This document shows positions 1 to 12,126 of a DNA stretch of 64,000 nucleotides, in pieces. The position numbers and the translations under genes are program-made. The notes under the pieces were generated by a model. The model was not told the DNA's origin, made no database searches, and worked only from the letters and a program-made list of their open reading frames with translations. Position 1 is the stretch's first letter. Each line of letters begins with the position of its first letter. The stretch covers positions 357,756,900 through 357,820,899 of the forward strand of contig NC_066579.1 in the NCBI RefSeq assembly GCF_024323335.1. The letters are read 5' to 3'. Source of the stretch: Lathyrus oleraceus. Lineage: Eukaryota; Streptophyta; Magnoliopsida; Fabales; Fabaceae.

Positions 1-202
1 GTAACGGCATAATTCACGGTTATTGCATGCTATGAATTAATGATCACCGTGATATGAACATTCATCCGATCTTAAGAGATACATTATTTTTTATTATGTT
101 CATTCATTGCAGTTCATTATCTTTAGGCATGATGCAATGATTTCACACTTCATAGTAATAATTGGACTGGTTTTAAATCAATACTATCGTCTTGTTGTGC
201 AG

Positions 203-761
203 CTAATAGTCGTGTCCATGAGTTTTTCGAGACACCATATTTCAAGTCGGGGATCCAACCTCTCCCTGGTGCTCAAATGACCCTGCAGAAATTATCAAGA
301 TTTTGCAACCTATCAGTTGTAACGTACGCTTTTGCTTCTGATTTTACTTCAACGCGTAGCAGAATCTGCAATTCATCTACTAATAATATCTTTATGTTCG
401 TATATGTTTATGTTCGATCAGATCTCGGCAGAATGCAATCAAGGATCATACACTTGAGTGGATAGAGAATAACTTTTCAGGTTTGTTTGATGAGATTCAC
501 TTTGGAAACCATTTCGCTCTTGATGGAGGGTCAAGGCCAAAGTCAGAGATTTGTAGGTCTTTAAATGCGAAGGTTCTTATTGACGATAACCCAAGCTATG
601 CAATCGAGTGTGCTGAAGCAGGTATTAGAGTCTTACTTTTCGATTACGAAAATTCGTATCCTTGGTCTAAGACTGAGTTTGCTGAGAAGCATCCACTGGT
701 GCATAAAGTTGAGAATTGGGAAGAAGTTGAACAAGAATTGATGTCATTGATAGTTTCGTAG
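203..761 (+). CDS. 3' end of a host 5'-nucleotidase gene (HAD superfamily, NT5C type); last two exons
   Basis: Two exons are visible, 203-323 and 422-761, with an intron at 324-421 (GT...AG). The exon at 203 follows an AG acceptor at 201-202, so the gene starts left of the window. The joined reading frame is open to a TAG at 759-761. The family removes phosphate from (deoxy)nucleotides using the HAD fold. The motif II region (VVT followed by SRQNAIKDHT across the splice junction), a Lys in RPKSEIC matching HAD motif III, and the acidic motif IV in VLIDDNPSYA are all present. The catalytic DxDxT motif I must lie upstream. This recognition is from memory of plant proteins called 5'(3')-deoxyribonucleotidase or tac7077-like. 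It is the only single-copy host gene I see, and nothing in the visible part is broken. An open frame beginning at the TTG at 483 is simply the interior of the last exon. Confidence 0.85.
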
Positions 762-1744
762 TTACTAAAAATCATGGATTTTGTGGAAAGAACTCTTTTT
801 GATGTACTAACCGGACTATTGAGATGTACTAGAGACGAACTATTTGTCGTAATAGTCTACAGCGAGGACGGATTTGGATTCCTGCTGCACGCAAATACAG
901 ATCTTGGCTGTTCGATTTAAAATCAACTGTCAAGATTGTTAAGTTAGTTTGTTGATGGTGTCATCTGCTGCGTCTGTTGTTAAATCAACGGCCGAGATTG
1001 TCCGTAGCATGTAAACTGCATGTTAAATCATTAAAAGTGTGACTTGTCAGGATACTGATCTCTTATTAGTTGACAGAGTAAAAATATTTTATAGTAATAA
1101 TGCATATTCCTTTTCTCATTGTTTTTTTAAAGAAGAAGCGAAAGAATTCTACAAATCTGAACAATTATTAATATACCAAAAATGCGGTGGCTGTATGGTA
1201 GGGTTTATTGCATTTTACTTAAAAAGTGGTACACTTATGCATCCATTTCTCCCGTATTTTTTTCTTCATAAAATGCACTATACACGAAAAATTCCATCAA
1301 CATCAACAAATTCAAAAATAATAATAAATAATAGAACATAAGGGTCACCTATCCAATGTTATAGGTAAGAGCAACAAAATTTAAATAACGTATAAAAAGG
1401 AAAAGATAAATCACCTCAACGTTAAACTTCAACTTCTAATAACTTGCTGCTTGTCTATATCTCAAAAAGGAGCACAAAATCACACAAACAACAATAAAGA
1501 GGTGATAATACGATCAAAATATATTATGGTTCAAAAGTATGCAAGGGTAGCCTAAGCAAACATCAATAATTATTAAATACGATTTATTCACATTCATCGT
1601 ATGTAAACAATGAATGCAATGTACTCAACACCACAACTTTAGATGCATGTGGTACCATTATGGATAACACATATCCATCTCGCTCTTGAATCCCCTCTTT
1701 GGAACTAGAGCACACCAAACCACTACTAACATCTTTAATAACGT
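762..1744. other. Gene-free 3' flank of the nucleotidase gene
   Basis: This stretch holds the presumed 3' untranslated region and AT-rich intergenic DNA. Several A/T-rich polyadenylation-like signals occur, for example the AATAATAAATAAT tract near 1318-1332. I see no further coding sequence. The right edge is set by the start of a chromovirus LTR at 1745, and the five bases aacgt at 1740-1744 are the likely left copy of that element's target-site duplication. The right copy lies outside the window. Confidence 0.6.
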
Positions 1745-3511
1745 TGTAACACTCACATATAATATATGTCTATAAATACATATTGTACATAATGTAATAC
1801 TAGTACTGAAATACATAAATGCTTAGTGGCAATGATGTACATATTACATGCCCAAAAGAAAAATACTACTTAGCACTAAATATACACAAAGGTGCCAAAA
1901 ATAAAACTAGGAACTAAATCATTGTAGGATGATCTCAAAAATATCTACACAGCATAAAAGTCATCCAAAACATCACATAAGTAAGGACATCACACTATCT
2001 TGTCCTTATCCTTTGCCTGATCAGAACTACCTGAAAAATAATCAACAATAAGGGGTGAGATAATAATCCAAATGGATTCTCTATCTTATGGCTCCACTCG
2101 ACTTTACAAGGTTCTAATCAGTTTATAACTTAAGTCAACAAGGGAAGGAAAACTTAAGTGATAGGGAAAAATCTCTCAATGTATGGCAACATGCTTCTGA
2201 GTTCTCACAACTCAAGTAAATCACTATTCAGATTCACGAAACATCAATCCTCGAACGGACTTACGTCTAGGAAAAACACAGTTCTTACATGCTTGTATGA
2301 TTCGACTTTCGTGGTGGATGTTGGGTCCTCTATGAGCTTTAAATCCAGTCCAAGCTATCGTCACCCGTAGGGGACTCTAACCCGCTTAGGGCATCTTTCA
2401 CTGTACGATACTTTAACCCACTTAGGTGCCCACCTATTCCCCATGTCCACCATGGTTGGGGCTTAAAACCAATTGAGGCACGAATCATTGGTGTCACATC
2501 TCATTGCCTACTCATGTAAGCATCTCAAATAGGGATGTACCCCATCAAGGGTAAAACACTATGAATACGTCAATCGATTGGTTTTTAAAATCTCATATCT
2601 TCTAAATTTGTGTGTGTAACCAATCGATTGACCTGCAAGGGAGCCCATGATGAATCGATTGATCCATGTTCTTTTCTCAAAAATTCTTTTTGTATAACCC
2701 CAAATCCCAGACCTGTAATTTCTAACCATATGGAAATTAAAACTTCATCACGCATGTTGTCCACAACATGAACAAAGGTCATAGTTTCTTCAAGCTCATG
2801 AATACATACTCATAACAACAACAATCTTCAAACATTGAATCATAAAAATCATGAAGAACATATTAAACACTTAATCATGGTAATTATCATAGTCAAGAGA
2901 AAACACTCATCATTTTAACATGGATTCTTTTACTTAACCTATGATTCTACAACCCTAATTTCTAGAGAGTTTAGAGTTCCTAACTAGAACCCACCTTAGA
3001 AATAGAAGAGAATTTTTTTTTAAGGATGAGAAGATGAAATGAAGATGATGATCTTATTCTTCCAAGTTCTTCTTGGCCCTCTTCTTCCTAAATTTATCTT
3101 CCTCCACTCTCTAACTTTTCCCTTTCCTCTACAATTGCTTTTACTGATATGTGAAAAATGAGACATAAAACATGTATTACTACATATGGTTGGTAAGAGG
3201 CAACTAGGTGAGAAACACGTGGACAACAAAAGTGGAAATATTTGTGTGGATAGAAATAATTCTGATAGTAGAACAAATATCCCAAGTATCACTAACCATA
3301 ATATTTTTTCTACTAGAGCAATTTGACCCATTATTAGTGTTCCCAAAAAGTTCCAATTAATAAAAGGTCAGTTCCAAATAATATTAATTAAGTCAATCTT
3401 AATTCACTATTCACTCTATTTATCCCAACTATTAACTTTTAGAGCACATAGGAATTCAATTGATCTCAACTAATATGAATTTGAGTATTTAAGGAAACAC
3501 GGGAGATTACA
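1745..3511 (-). mobile_element. 3' LTR of outer Tekay/Del-like chromovirus (minus orientation)
   Basis: The left edge begins TGTAACACTCACATATAATA and matches the sequence at 39432 onward, next to a Met-type PBS, so both are LTR copies of one element. The inner boundary is set by TGTAATCTCCCGTG (minus strand), preceded by a polypurine tract (plus strand TCTTCCCCCCTT at 3512-3523). The two copies differ by many substitutions, and a block of a few hundred bases near 2190-2460 is missing from the right copy, so the insertion is old. Within the LTR I see no coding sequence. The ORFs in it are small and unsupported. Confidence 0.75.
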
Positions 3512-3605
3512 TCTTCCCCCCTTAAATAACAATTCGTCCATGAATTTAAGTATTACCAGGAAGAGATGAGGGTAAACTTCTCGCATTTAAGACTCCAGTT
3601 CCCAA
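3512..3605 (-). pseudogene. Chromodomain C-terminus and PPT of the outer chromovirus (left fragment)
   Basis: Read on the minus strand across the Ogre A insertion (from about 35080 down to 34984, then 3610 downward), the frame gives a typical chromovirus end: VQWYESHSGDATWELES, a stop, then MREVYPHLFPGNT. The stop (TAA) after WELES is a defect or decay. The frame is interrupted exactly at the TSD gtagc (3606-3610 and 34979-34983). The polypurine tract is at 3512-3525. Chromodomains guide integration of Tekay-lineage elements to heterochromatin (family knowledge). Confidence 0.7.
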
Positions 3606-3610
3606 GTAGC

Positions 3611-5613
3611 TGTCGCTCCCCGGATTTCCCGAATCCAAGTACAAACGCGAAAAGAGTGGCGCGAAAGAAAGTAAAGTCGCCAGCTATATACTTTTATCCC
3701 AAGAGGAGGGAAAGGTAGTACTGCATAACCAAGAGGGAACGGATAAAACAAAGTCTCGAACCAAAGAAAACTGAGTAAGAGGGCCGGTTACGTGAAGGGA
3801 AGGTTATCGCACCCCTTCACATCTGTGGTACTCCACAGGATCCACGATTGCTATTTATGTCTAAAGTGTGTGTATAAAAAGTCCTATATGCGATGCGAAA
3901 GAGAGAAAATTAAAGTAGAGAAAAGAAAGAGTTATTGCTCGCCCAGGCCCTACCCTGCTGCATACGTATCTCAAGAAGGATTGAGAATCAGAGCACCGTA
4001 GCTCGGCTAACCTATGTGTTTGTTTTTTGTGATGAATGACGTTACTACACAATCTACCGGATGCTCGACCTTTGGAGACTTACTCACCTGTAGTAGAAGG
4101 AGTTAACGTGTTCTTAGGAGAAGAAAAATCAATGAGTTTGTTTGTTTTAGGAATGCTCATGCAAAAAGGAAATCCTAGACGAAGGAACAGTGTTACCTTA
4201 ATTGACATGCAAACGAGAGACTATACGAAGCCTAGCAATCCTATGGGGAGACGATCACACCATACAAAACAAACATACATAAAGTAAACACGCCAACAAG
4301 GGGGCTCAAACATACGTGGGTAGGGCTTTAGTCAAGAGGGGTCATATCAACCTCGACAAACAAGCCATGGAAAGGTAATCAAATGGGCTCTTAACCACTA
4401 ACATTGAACGTCAGGGTGAGCAGATCAAACGGGTAATGAGGATAAGACCTCATAGCTCTTAACCCTGGACAGGGTGAGCTCATGACAAAAAGTGGGGATT
4501 CAGAAAGATGGAACCCTCTCCACTGACTGACCGGACAAAAGATCTTGGGCTTTTATTCTGAAGCATCGACACGTAGTGTGATCTTAAAGAACGACAGACT
4601 GAATAACGGGGGATTGACTACTAATCCCTTTTATCCGTCAATTGCCTCTTCATGGAGGTCTTTAGCACTGGTGCCTCTTCTTGGAGGTCTTTGGGCACAA
4701 AAGTAAACACACAAAAACATTGCCTCCTATTGAGGTCTTCCAGCTAAGAAAGCTGTAAAATACGGGAAAAGATGTAAAAGGGATCGAGAGATCTACCACA
4801 CGGATAAAGATCCGAAGTAACAACAACTCAAGAAATAAGAAACCCAGAGATCTCTCAAGCTAGCACCATCAAAGAAAGCAAGTCAGCAAAGCAATCAGAA
4901 TAAATCTCCAAATGGTATCCCACAAATAAAGTGGAATACCAAGCAGGCTATCTCTTCAAGAGTCATGTGAGTCCTTACAAAAAAACTCAACAAACATGTT
5001 AGAATAACAAGACGGGGTGCAATCAAGAGTTGCACCGAATAAGAGAATCAAAATATAACCACATGAATCATGCCATTAAAGTTCACAAAAAGCTCACAAA
5101 AAGCAACCAAGGGTAGGAGGCCTAAACCCCTTGTCAAACAAATGCATCAAAAGGGTATCAAAACTCAAAGTCAGGGGAAAGGATCCACACATCGAGACAT
5201 GACATACCTACTGATTGGAGAGATCGATTGAAATTGAATTGCACCGTTGGCTTTGCAGAACAATCTTAGGGTTTATATGAGAGGGAATTGGTTCTTTGCA
5301 GATGAGTTCCCTTCAGTCTCTGGAGGTTGCTCTGAATTAGTTAGAATCTCTCTAGGGTTTTGTTCCAAGGAAACTTCAGAGTGTTTTCAGCTTTCACCAA
5401 TTCTCCTCTCCTCTTTTTTCTTTACTGAAATTTCAGAACTTATAACGTGATTGTGCGCTCAAATGAGAGAAGTCCAAGTCCAAGATTTTTCGGTTATATT
5501 TTTTTTATTATTATTATTTTTATTTTTTTTCTTTTTTTTTTCTTTTTTTTTTTGCGTTTTTTTATTATTATTAGTTTTTTTTTTCGTTTTTTATTTATTT
5601 ATATATTTATTTA

Positions 5614-5654
<41 letters not shown>

Positions 5655-6094
5655 TTTTTATTTTCAAAATGTGTGGGCTTCGCCTAGCGAGGATGACAGT
5701 TCAGGAAATTCTTCTGAGCGCAGGTGATTCTGGTGGCTTTTCTTGGGACTCGCTAGACGACCCATTCTGCTCGCGTAGCGAGCATGACAGCTCATGAACA
5801 AACTTTTGCTCCTTTGAATGATGAATATACCCTATTTGAACATGTTGGAAGTAACTCAAGTCATTCCCTGGCCATTTCACCTTCAGTTGACCAACAATTG
5901 ACTTTTGGCTTCATAGTTGAATTTTGAACTGTACTAAGCCCATTAAGCTTGATCCTTCAGATAAAACCCACAAAGTGACTTGGATGACATCCTCTTGGAG
6001 CTAATTCTGATTGACATGATGAAATGCAATATGAAATGTTAAATGACCTAAAAAATAAATGCATGAATGAGGAGGGCAAATTTGAGGTGCTACA
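3611..6094 (-). repeat. 3' LTR of Ogre A
   Basis: This 2,484-bp LTR has TG...CA termini and matches 30404-34978 almost base for base once the nested solo LTR is removed (about 2,499 bp). The main length difference is a longer (TA)n tract in the right copy. High LTR identity means a young insertion. A T-rich and TA-rich low-complexity tract occupies about 5497-5662. It is followed by the palindromic GCTTCGCCTAGCGAG-type motifs at 5677-5691 and 5748-5784 that recur in two other LTR families of this window. The ORFs inside are LTR noise, and each has a twin in the other LTR. Confidence 0.92.
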
Positions 6095-6108
6095 GCTGCC
6101 CCTATTCA
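6095..6108 (-). other. Polypurine tract of Ogre A
   Basis: On the minus strand the bases GAATAGGGGCAGC lie immediately upstream of the 3' LTR start (TGTAGCACC). Element B has the equivalent AAATAGGGGACAGC before its own 3' LTR at 44853, which supports this as the plus-strand DNA synthesis primer. Confidence 0.75.
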
Positions 6109-8398
6109 ATCAACTGTGAACCTGAACGGATGAAGGCAACGACTATCAGACTTTCAAGGTAAACAGGGATTGAATACCAAAAGAACTGGAGAATTTTCAC
6201 TCTGTAGGTGACGAAGCGAGGAAAGCGAGACCATTTACCGATGGCGGCTTCAAAACAAATTTGATATTTACCGATATCAAGGAAAGCGAGGCCATTTACC
6301 GATGGCGGCTTCAAAACAAATTGACATTTACCGATATCAAAGAAAGCGAAGCCATTTACCGATAGCGGCTTCAAAACAAATTTGATATTTACCGATATCA
6401 AGGAAAGCGAGGCCATTTACCGATGGCGACTTCAAAACAGATTTGATATTTACCGATATCAAGGAAAGCGAGGCCATTTACCGATGGCGGCTTCACTGGG
6501 GAGGGAAAAGTGAAACAAGACCAGACATTTACCGATGACTGGGATGGAACTCGATGTTTACCGACATCGAACAAAGATGTTTATAAGTGAAACAAGGCCA
6601 GACATTTACCGATGACTGGGAACGAACTCGATGTTTACCGACATCGAACAATGATGTTTACCGACACCGAACAATGATGTTTACCGACACCAAAGAAAGA
6701 ATACGCTTATGAAACGAAACCATTTACCGATGGAGAAAATGAAACACTCGATATTTACGGATAGCGAATCTGCTGGGGAATCTTAAACGACAAAACCATT
6801 TACCGATGGTTAACAAGCGGCCGATGTTTACCGACATCGAACAATGATGTTTACCGACACCAAAGAAAGGAAAAGACACACACAGGTGTTGACAAAACGA
6901 TTTTTTGTAGACACCGTGAGAGACATGCCATTTACTGATGGCCAACGATTGGAATTCGATGTTTACCGACATTGAAAGATGATGTTTACCGACATCAGAG
7001 AAAAGCACAGACATTTACGGGGATCAACACGACACTTACCGGTATCGCAAGGATGATATTTACATATGACAAAGTAAGGCAGTCACTTACTGGTGACTAG
7101 ATCGGAAGAGAATCAAATTTTCCTTTCACGGACTGGTGAGAAAATAAATCTCACTGGGATTATCGATTCTGAATGTTGCCAAGAGCAACTGCTGCAAATG
7201 TGCTACACTGATGTTGAAAAATGATCCGTCTCTTCCGGGGATATGATCCAATCTGGTTTTATACATGTATGCATATGTTTGAGTTTTTCATGGCGTAATG
7301 CTCCACACTGAATGGAAATGCTACGCAATTTGAGAATGCGAATGCAAATGATGATTACTACATGCAAGATGCAAAAGGAGGAAAACTCCTGCTGGGAAAG
7401 CAAATGATCACTTTACTGAGCACACAATTTCTGATTCGATCTTCCAACTCTGTGGGGACATACAACAATTCTGCTGAGGATAACATTCTCGGAACGGTAG
7501 AGAAACCAACTCAACTGGGGAGTCACTTGTTGGGAAAACACCAACCTCTCGACCATGCTGGGGAAACAAATTCTGAACTCGACTTAGACGACCCAACTTC
7601 TTACACGACTGGACAGTGTTGAAACGACAGGGTCTTCCTTCGAACAAACTTTGGCTCATCTGCTTTAGCCATCAATCAAAGATAGTAACCTGCAAAACGG
7701 CAAGACATACATGCCCCAGGGGATCGTATGGACAAGATATACTCAAGTGTACTCATCATTCAAAATGATTTTCGGATGTTTTATCTTTCTGCACGTCATT
7801 GTCTAGCCTTCATGTTTTTAGATGCAATGTTTATCAAAAATTCGGACGTTTTTTGCAAACAAAACAGTAAAAATAAAAAACAAGAGAGCAATTTGACTGA
7901 ATAACGACTTTTATTGATTAAAAATGGCCTATAAAGGCAAATACATTAGGAAGCAATTCCTAGGAAGAGGTAATTGCGCCAAAAGAGAAAATAAACTATC
8001 CTATTGGCAATGTGAACACGGCATTCCACTATTTTCCAATTCTATTATGACTCATAGATCTTCACTTTCCCCCAAATTCTTCGCTTTCTGAGAAGAGTGA
8101 TTGGACCGATCATATCCTTCTAGATGGTAGACACTGAAACGCGATGAAGTACAGATAACTCAGACTATAGTCTTCGCTTTAATCCCTCTTTTGCCTGGAC
8201 CGCCTTTTCAGGTTTTCAATCCACCGGGATACCCATTTTTGCCTAAGCCGCCTTTGCAGGTTTTCGACTTACCGGGTGCACATATTATTTTTATTCTTTA
8301 TCCCTAACTTTTCCCGAACCTTTTTCTTTTCTTTTTCTCTTGGTTCGCCGGGATGCCCTTTTTTGCCTGGACTTTCTTTCTTTGTCCAGCGGGTCAGT
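6095..8398 (-). repeat. Ogre A 3' untranslated region with tandem repeats
   Basis: No gene is present between the integrase stop and the 3' LTR. About 6210-6500 holds roughly four copies of a unit near 61 bp containing CATTTACCGATGGCGGCTTC and ATATTTACCGATATCAAGG. From 6510 to about 7070 the same TTTACCGA core recurs in shorter, diverged spacings (for example GATGTTTACCGACATCGAAC). A separate short repeat (TTTTGCCTGGACCGCCTTT, period about 48 bp) lies at about 8190-8395. Hypervariable tandem repeats in this position are known for Ogre/Tat elements and can seed satellites such as pea PisTR-A. The minus-strand ORFs across it are by-products of the repeat. Confidence 0.85.
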
Positions 8399-11300
8399 TT
8401 ATGCGAAGTATTTTTTGACTACATCTGAATTCACAAGGGACGGAAAATCTTCACCATCCATAGTTGTAAGCAACAAGGCTCCACCAGAAAAGACCATTTT
8501 AACAACATATGGACCTTCATAATTCGGAGTCCACTTGCCCCTGTTATCTGTACCGGGAGGAAGGATCCTCTTCAAAACCAAATCACCTATCTGATAGCTT
8601 AGAGGACGCACTTTCTGATCAAAGGCTTTCTTCATCCTTCTCTGATATAGTTGTCCATGGCACACAACTGCTAATCTCTTTTCCTCAATTAAATTTAACT
8701 CATCAAACCTGGCTTGAACCCACTTAGCCTCGTCAAGTTTTACATCCATCATCACCCTCAAAGAAGGGATTTCAACTTCTGCTGGCAAGACTGCCTCCAT
8801 GCCATACACAAGTGAAAATGGAGTTGGCCCGGTTGACGTACGCACTGAGGTACGATACCCATGCAAAGCGAAAGGCAACATCTCATGCCAATCCTTGTAC
8901 GTCACAACCATCTTTTGCACAATCTTCTTAATGTTCTTGTTTGCCGCCTCTACAACACCATTCATCTTTGGTCTGTAAGGAGAAGAATTGTGGTGTTCGA
9001 TCTTAAAGTCTTTGCAAAGCTCTTTCATCATCTTGTTATTGAGATTCGAACCATTATCAGTGATGATTCTCTCAGGAACCCCATAACGACAGATAATTTA
9101 TTTCTTAATGAATCGAGCAACCACTTGTCTGGTAACATTGGCATAGGAAGCTGCTTCCACCCACTTGGTAAAGTAATCAATCGCGACTAGGATGAAGCGA
9201 TGTCCATTAGAAGCAGTAGGTTCGATCTTTCCAATCATATCGATGCCCCACATCGCGAATGGCCAAGGAGAATTCATAATATTAAGAGGGTTTGGTGGTA
9301 CATGCACTTTATCTGCATAGATCTGACATTTGTGGCACTTCCGAGCGTATTTGAAACAATCAGATTCCATGGTTATCCAGTAATAACCGGCTCTTAACAA
9401 CTTCTTGGCCATTGCATGACCACCAGCATGGGTACCGAAAGATCCCTCGTGTACTTCCTGCATTAACATGTCTGCTTCGTGTCTAACCACGCATTTGAGT
9501 AGAACCATGTCAAAGTTTCTCTTGTACAACACATCATCCTTGTTCAAGTAAAAGCTTCCAGCTAGCCTTCTCAATGTCTTCTTGTCATTCTTTGACACTC
9601 CTTCAGGATACTCTTGGCTTTTGAGGAAATTCTTAATATCATAAAACCACGGCTTCTCATCAATAACAGACTCGGCTGCAAACACATACGCAGGCCTCTC
9701 GAGTCGATTCACAGCAACGTGTGGCACATGATTCTGCCAATGGACTTTAATCATGGAAGACAATATGGCTAAGGCATCAGCCATTTGATTTTCATCTCGG
9801 GGTACATGGTACAACTTTACTGTCTTGAAGAAAGTCAGGATCCTTTTGGTGTAATCTCTATAAGGAATCAAATGCGGCTGATGAGTATTCCAGTCTCCAT
9901 TGACTTGGTTAATCACTAGAGCAGAATCTCCATAAATGTCCATAGTTTTGATCCTTAGGTCGATGGCTTCCTCAATCCCCATGATACAGGCCTCGTACTC
10001 AGCTTCGTTGTTGGTTACTTCAAAAGTCAATCTGGCGGAAAAAGGTATGTGTACACCTTTAGGATTAATGAGTACTGCCCCAACACCATTTCCATTCACA
10101 TTTACCACCCCATCAAACATCAGTGTCCACTTGTCATCGGGATCCGGTCCTTCCTCGACAAGAGGCTCCTCACAATCTTTCATCTTTAAGTACATGGTAT
10201 CTTTATCGGGGAATTCAAACATCATCGGCTGATAGTCATCAATTGGTTGCTCGGCAAGGTAATCAGACAGAATACTACCCTTGATGGCCTTTTGCGACGT
10301 GTACTGGATATCATACTCTGTCAAAATCATCTGCCAACGAGCCACTCGTCTGGTAAGAGCCGGATTTTCAAAGATATACTTTACTGGGTCCATCTTAGAA
10401 ATCAACAAGGTAGTATGGTTCAACATATACTGTCTTAGTCGGCGAGCAGCCCATGCCAAAGGCATCAAGTTTTCTCGAGCAGCGAATATCTTGTTTCACA
10501 GTCGGTAAACTTTTTGCTAAGGTAGTATATTGCATGCTCTTTTCGACCAGACTCGACATCCTGTCCCAATACACACCCCATCGAATTCTCTGTTACTGAA
10601 AGGTACATTATCAGGGGCCTCCCAGGAACTGGAGGTATAAGAATTGGAGGTTTCTGCAAATATTCTTTTATCTTATCAAAAGCTTTTTGACAGTCATTGT
10701 TCCACCTGATTGCTTGATCTTTTCTTAGCAATTTAAATATCGGTTCGCACGTAGCTGTTAGGTGAGATATGAACCGTGCAATGTAGTTCAGCCTCCCTAA
10801 AAACCCACGAACCTGTTTTTCCGTTCTTGGTTCAAGCATTTCTTGAATAGCTTTTACTTTCGCTGGATCAACCTCAATCCCTTTCTCACTGACAATGAAA
10901 CCTAACAGCTCTCCAGATCTCACTCCAAACGTACACTTGTTTGGATTCAACCTCAGTTTGAACTTTCTCAATCTTTCGAACATTTTTGCAAGTTTACCAA
11001 GTGCTCCTCTTCTGTCTGAGACTTCGTAATCATATCATCCACGTACACTTCAATTTCTTTGTGCATCATGTCATGAAAGAGAGTCGTCATAGCTCTTTGG
11101 TAGGTAGCACCGACGTTCTTCAACCCAAATGGCATTACCTTATAACAGAATGTGCCCCAAGGTGTAATGAATGTCGTCTTCTCCATGTCTTCTGGCGCCA
11201 TCTTGATCTGATTATAGCCAGAAAATCCATCCATGAAAGAGAAAACCGAGGACTTCGCAGTGTTATCGACCAATACGTCAATGTGAGGTAATGGGAAGTC

Positions 11301-11891
11301 ATCTTTCGGACTGGCTCTGTTTAAATCTCGGTAATCGACACACATCCTGACTTTACCATCCTTCTTCGGCACGGGTACGATGTTGGCCACCCAAGGGGGA
11401 TAATTGGTAACTGCTAGAAAACCTGCATCCAACTGTTTCTGAACCTCCTCTTTGATCTTGACAGCCATATCAGGACTAGTTCTGCGAAGCTTCTGCTTTA
11501 CCGCACGACAATCTTCTCTGAGAGGTAGCTTGTGCACCACAATATCTGTATCCAAACCGGGCATATCTTGATACGAACATGCGAATACGTCCACATATTC
11601 TTGCAGCATTTCAATCAGCCCTCTCTTGACCTTTTCCTCTAAAGCAGCCCCTATCTTGATCTCTTTCTTTGCGTCCTCAGTACCAAGGTTAATGACTTCC
11701 AACTCTTCCTGATGAGGTTGAATGACCCTTTCCTCCTGTTTCAATAGTCTGGCCAATTCTTTGGGGAGTTCACAATCTTCTTCACTCTCCTCTTCGGCTT
11801 GGTAAATGGGATTATCGAAATCATACTGAGCCATAACAGAACTGTTTTTAATGGAATCCGCAGAATCAATTCTGCATGAACGATGTTTCAT
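8399..11891 (-). pseudogene. Ogre A pol: RT, RNase H, archaeal-type RNase H, integrase (broken)
   Basis: On the minus strand, reverse transcriptase lies at 11891-10968, with VPKKDGKVRMCVDYRDLN and the catalytic YVDD. A one-base loss in a T-run (10983-10987, plus strand) then shifts the frame. The RT thumb and a degenerate gypsy RNase H follow (10983-10465), and the usual first catalytic Asp is not seen in MYLSVTEN. A TGA and one-base loss near 10460-10467 shift the frame again. An archaeal-type RNase H follows (LMFDG, NNEAEYEA, YGDSALV), then the zinc-binding HHCC and integrase core (GIDMIG). A TAA at 9098-9100 interrupts the integrase in frame, and 9031-8399 carries its last part (SPYRPKMNGVVEAANK) and C-terminus. 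The upstream protease is not seen. Tat-lineage elements characteristically carry two RNase H domains. Four defects at least make it non-functional. Confidence 0.9.
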
Positions 11892-12126
11892 GCTTTATTT
11901 TAGAAAAGAGTTCAAGAAAGTCACAAAAAACAAAAAAAACATTGCCATTTTTATTGTTTTGAAAATGAAAGTAAAAACAGAAAGACAATGAGCACAAATT
12001 TGATTGCAAAACGTCCTTTATTGATGATAATCATTGAAAATTCAAAACATGATGTGGCCCTACAATGAACCACTACGCCCTGGGCAGAGCGTAGGGCTTT
12101 CATGCAAAATGCAAAACAGAAGAAAA
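11892..12126 (-). other. gag-pol junction of Ogre A; expected protease not found
   Basis: Only about 235 bp separate the gag stop (12127-12129) from the first Met of the RT frame. In Ogre elements an aspartic protease (with a DTG or DSG-like motif) normally lies between gag and RT, and an intron has been described near the pro-RT boundary. I find no protease motif here on the minus strand, so this looks like an internal deletion. The spacer may be residual intron-like sequence. Confidence 0.55.

Noticed and set aside
3792..4287. ORFs repeated at 32622-33156
   Set aside because: Same LTR sequence in the two Ogre A LTRs; no protein family match.
5447..5797. ORFs rich in Phe, Tyr and Ile (also 34317-34611)
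   Set aside because: They are translations of T-rich and TA microsatellite sequence within the Ogre A LTRs, present in both LTR copies.
6102..7014. Minus-strand ORFs with repeated GKYQI / KWSRF-like peptides
   Set aside because: They translate the tandem repeats of the Ogre 3' UTR; the repeated peptide follows the DNA period, with no gene homology.
6210..7070. Regular TTTACCGA repeats suggestive of a CRISPR-like array
   Set aside because: This is a plant nuclear sequence; units are continuous tandem repeats without unique spacers and grade into diverged copies.
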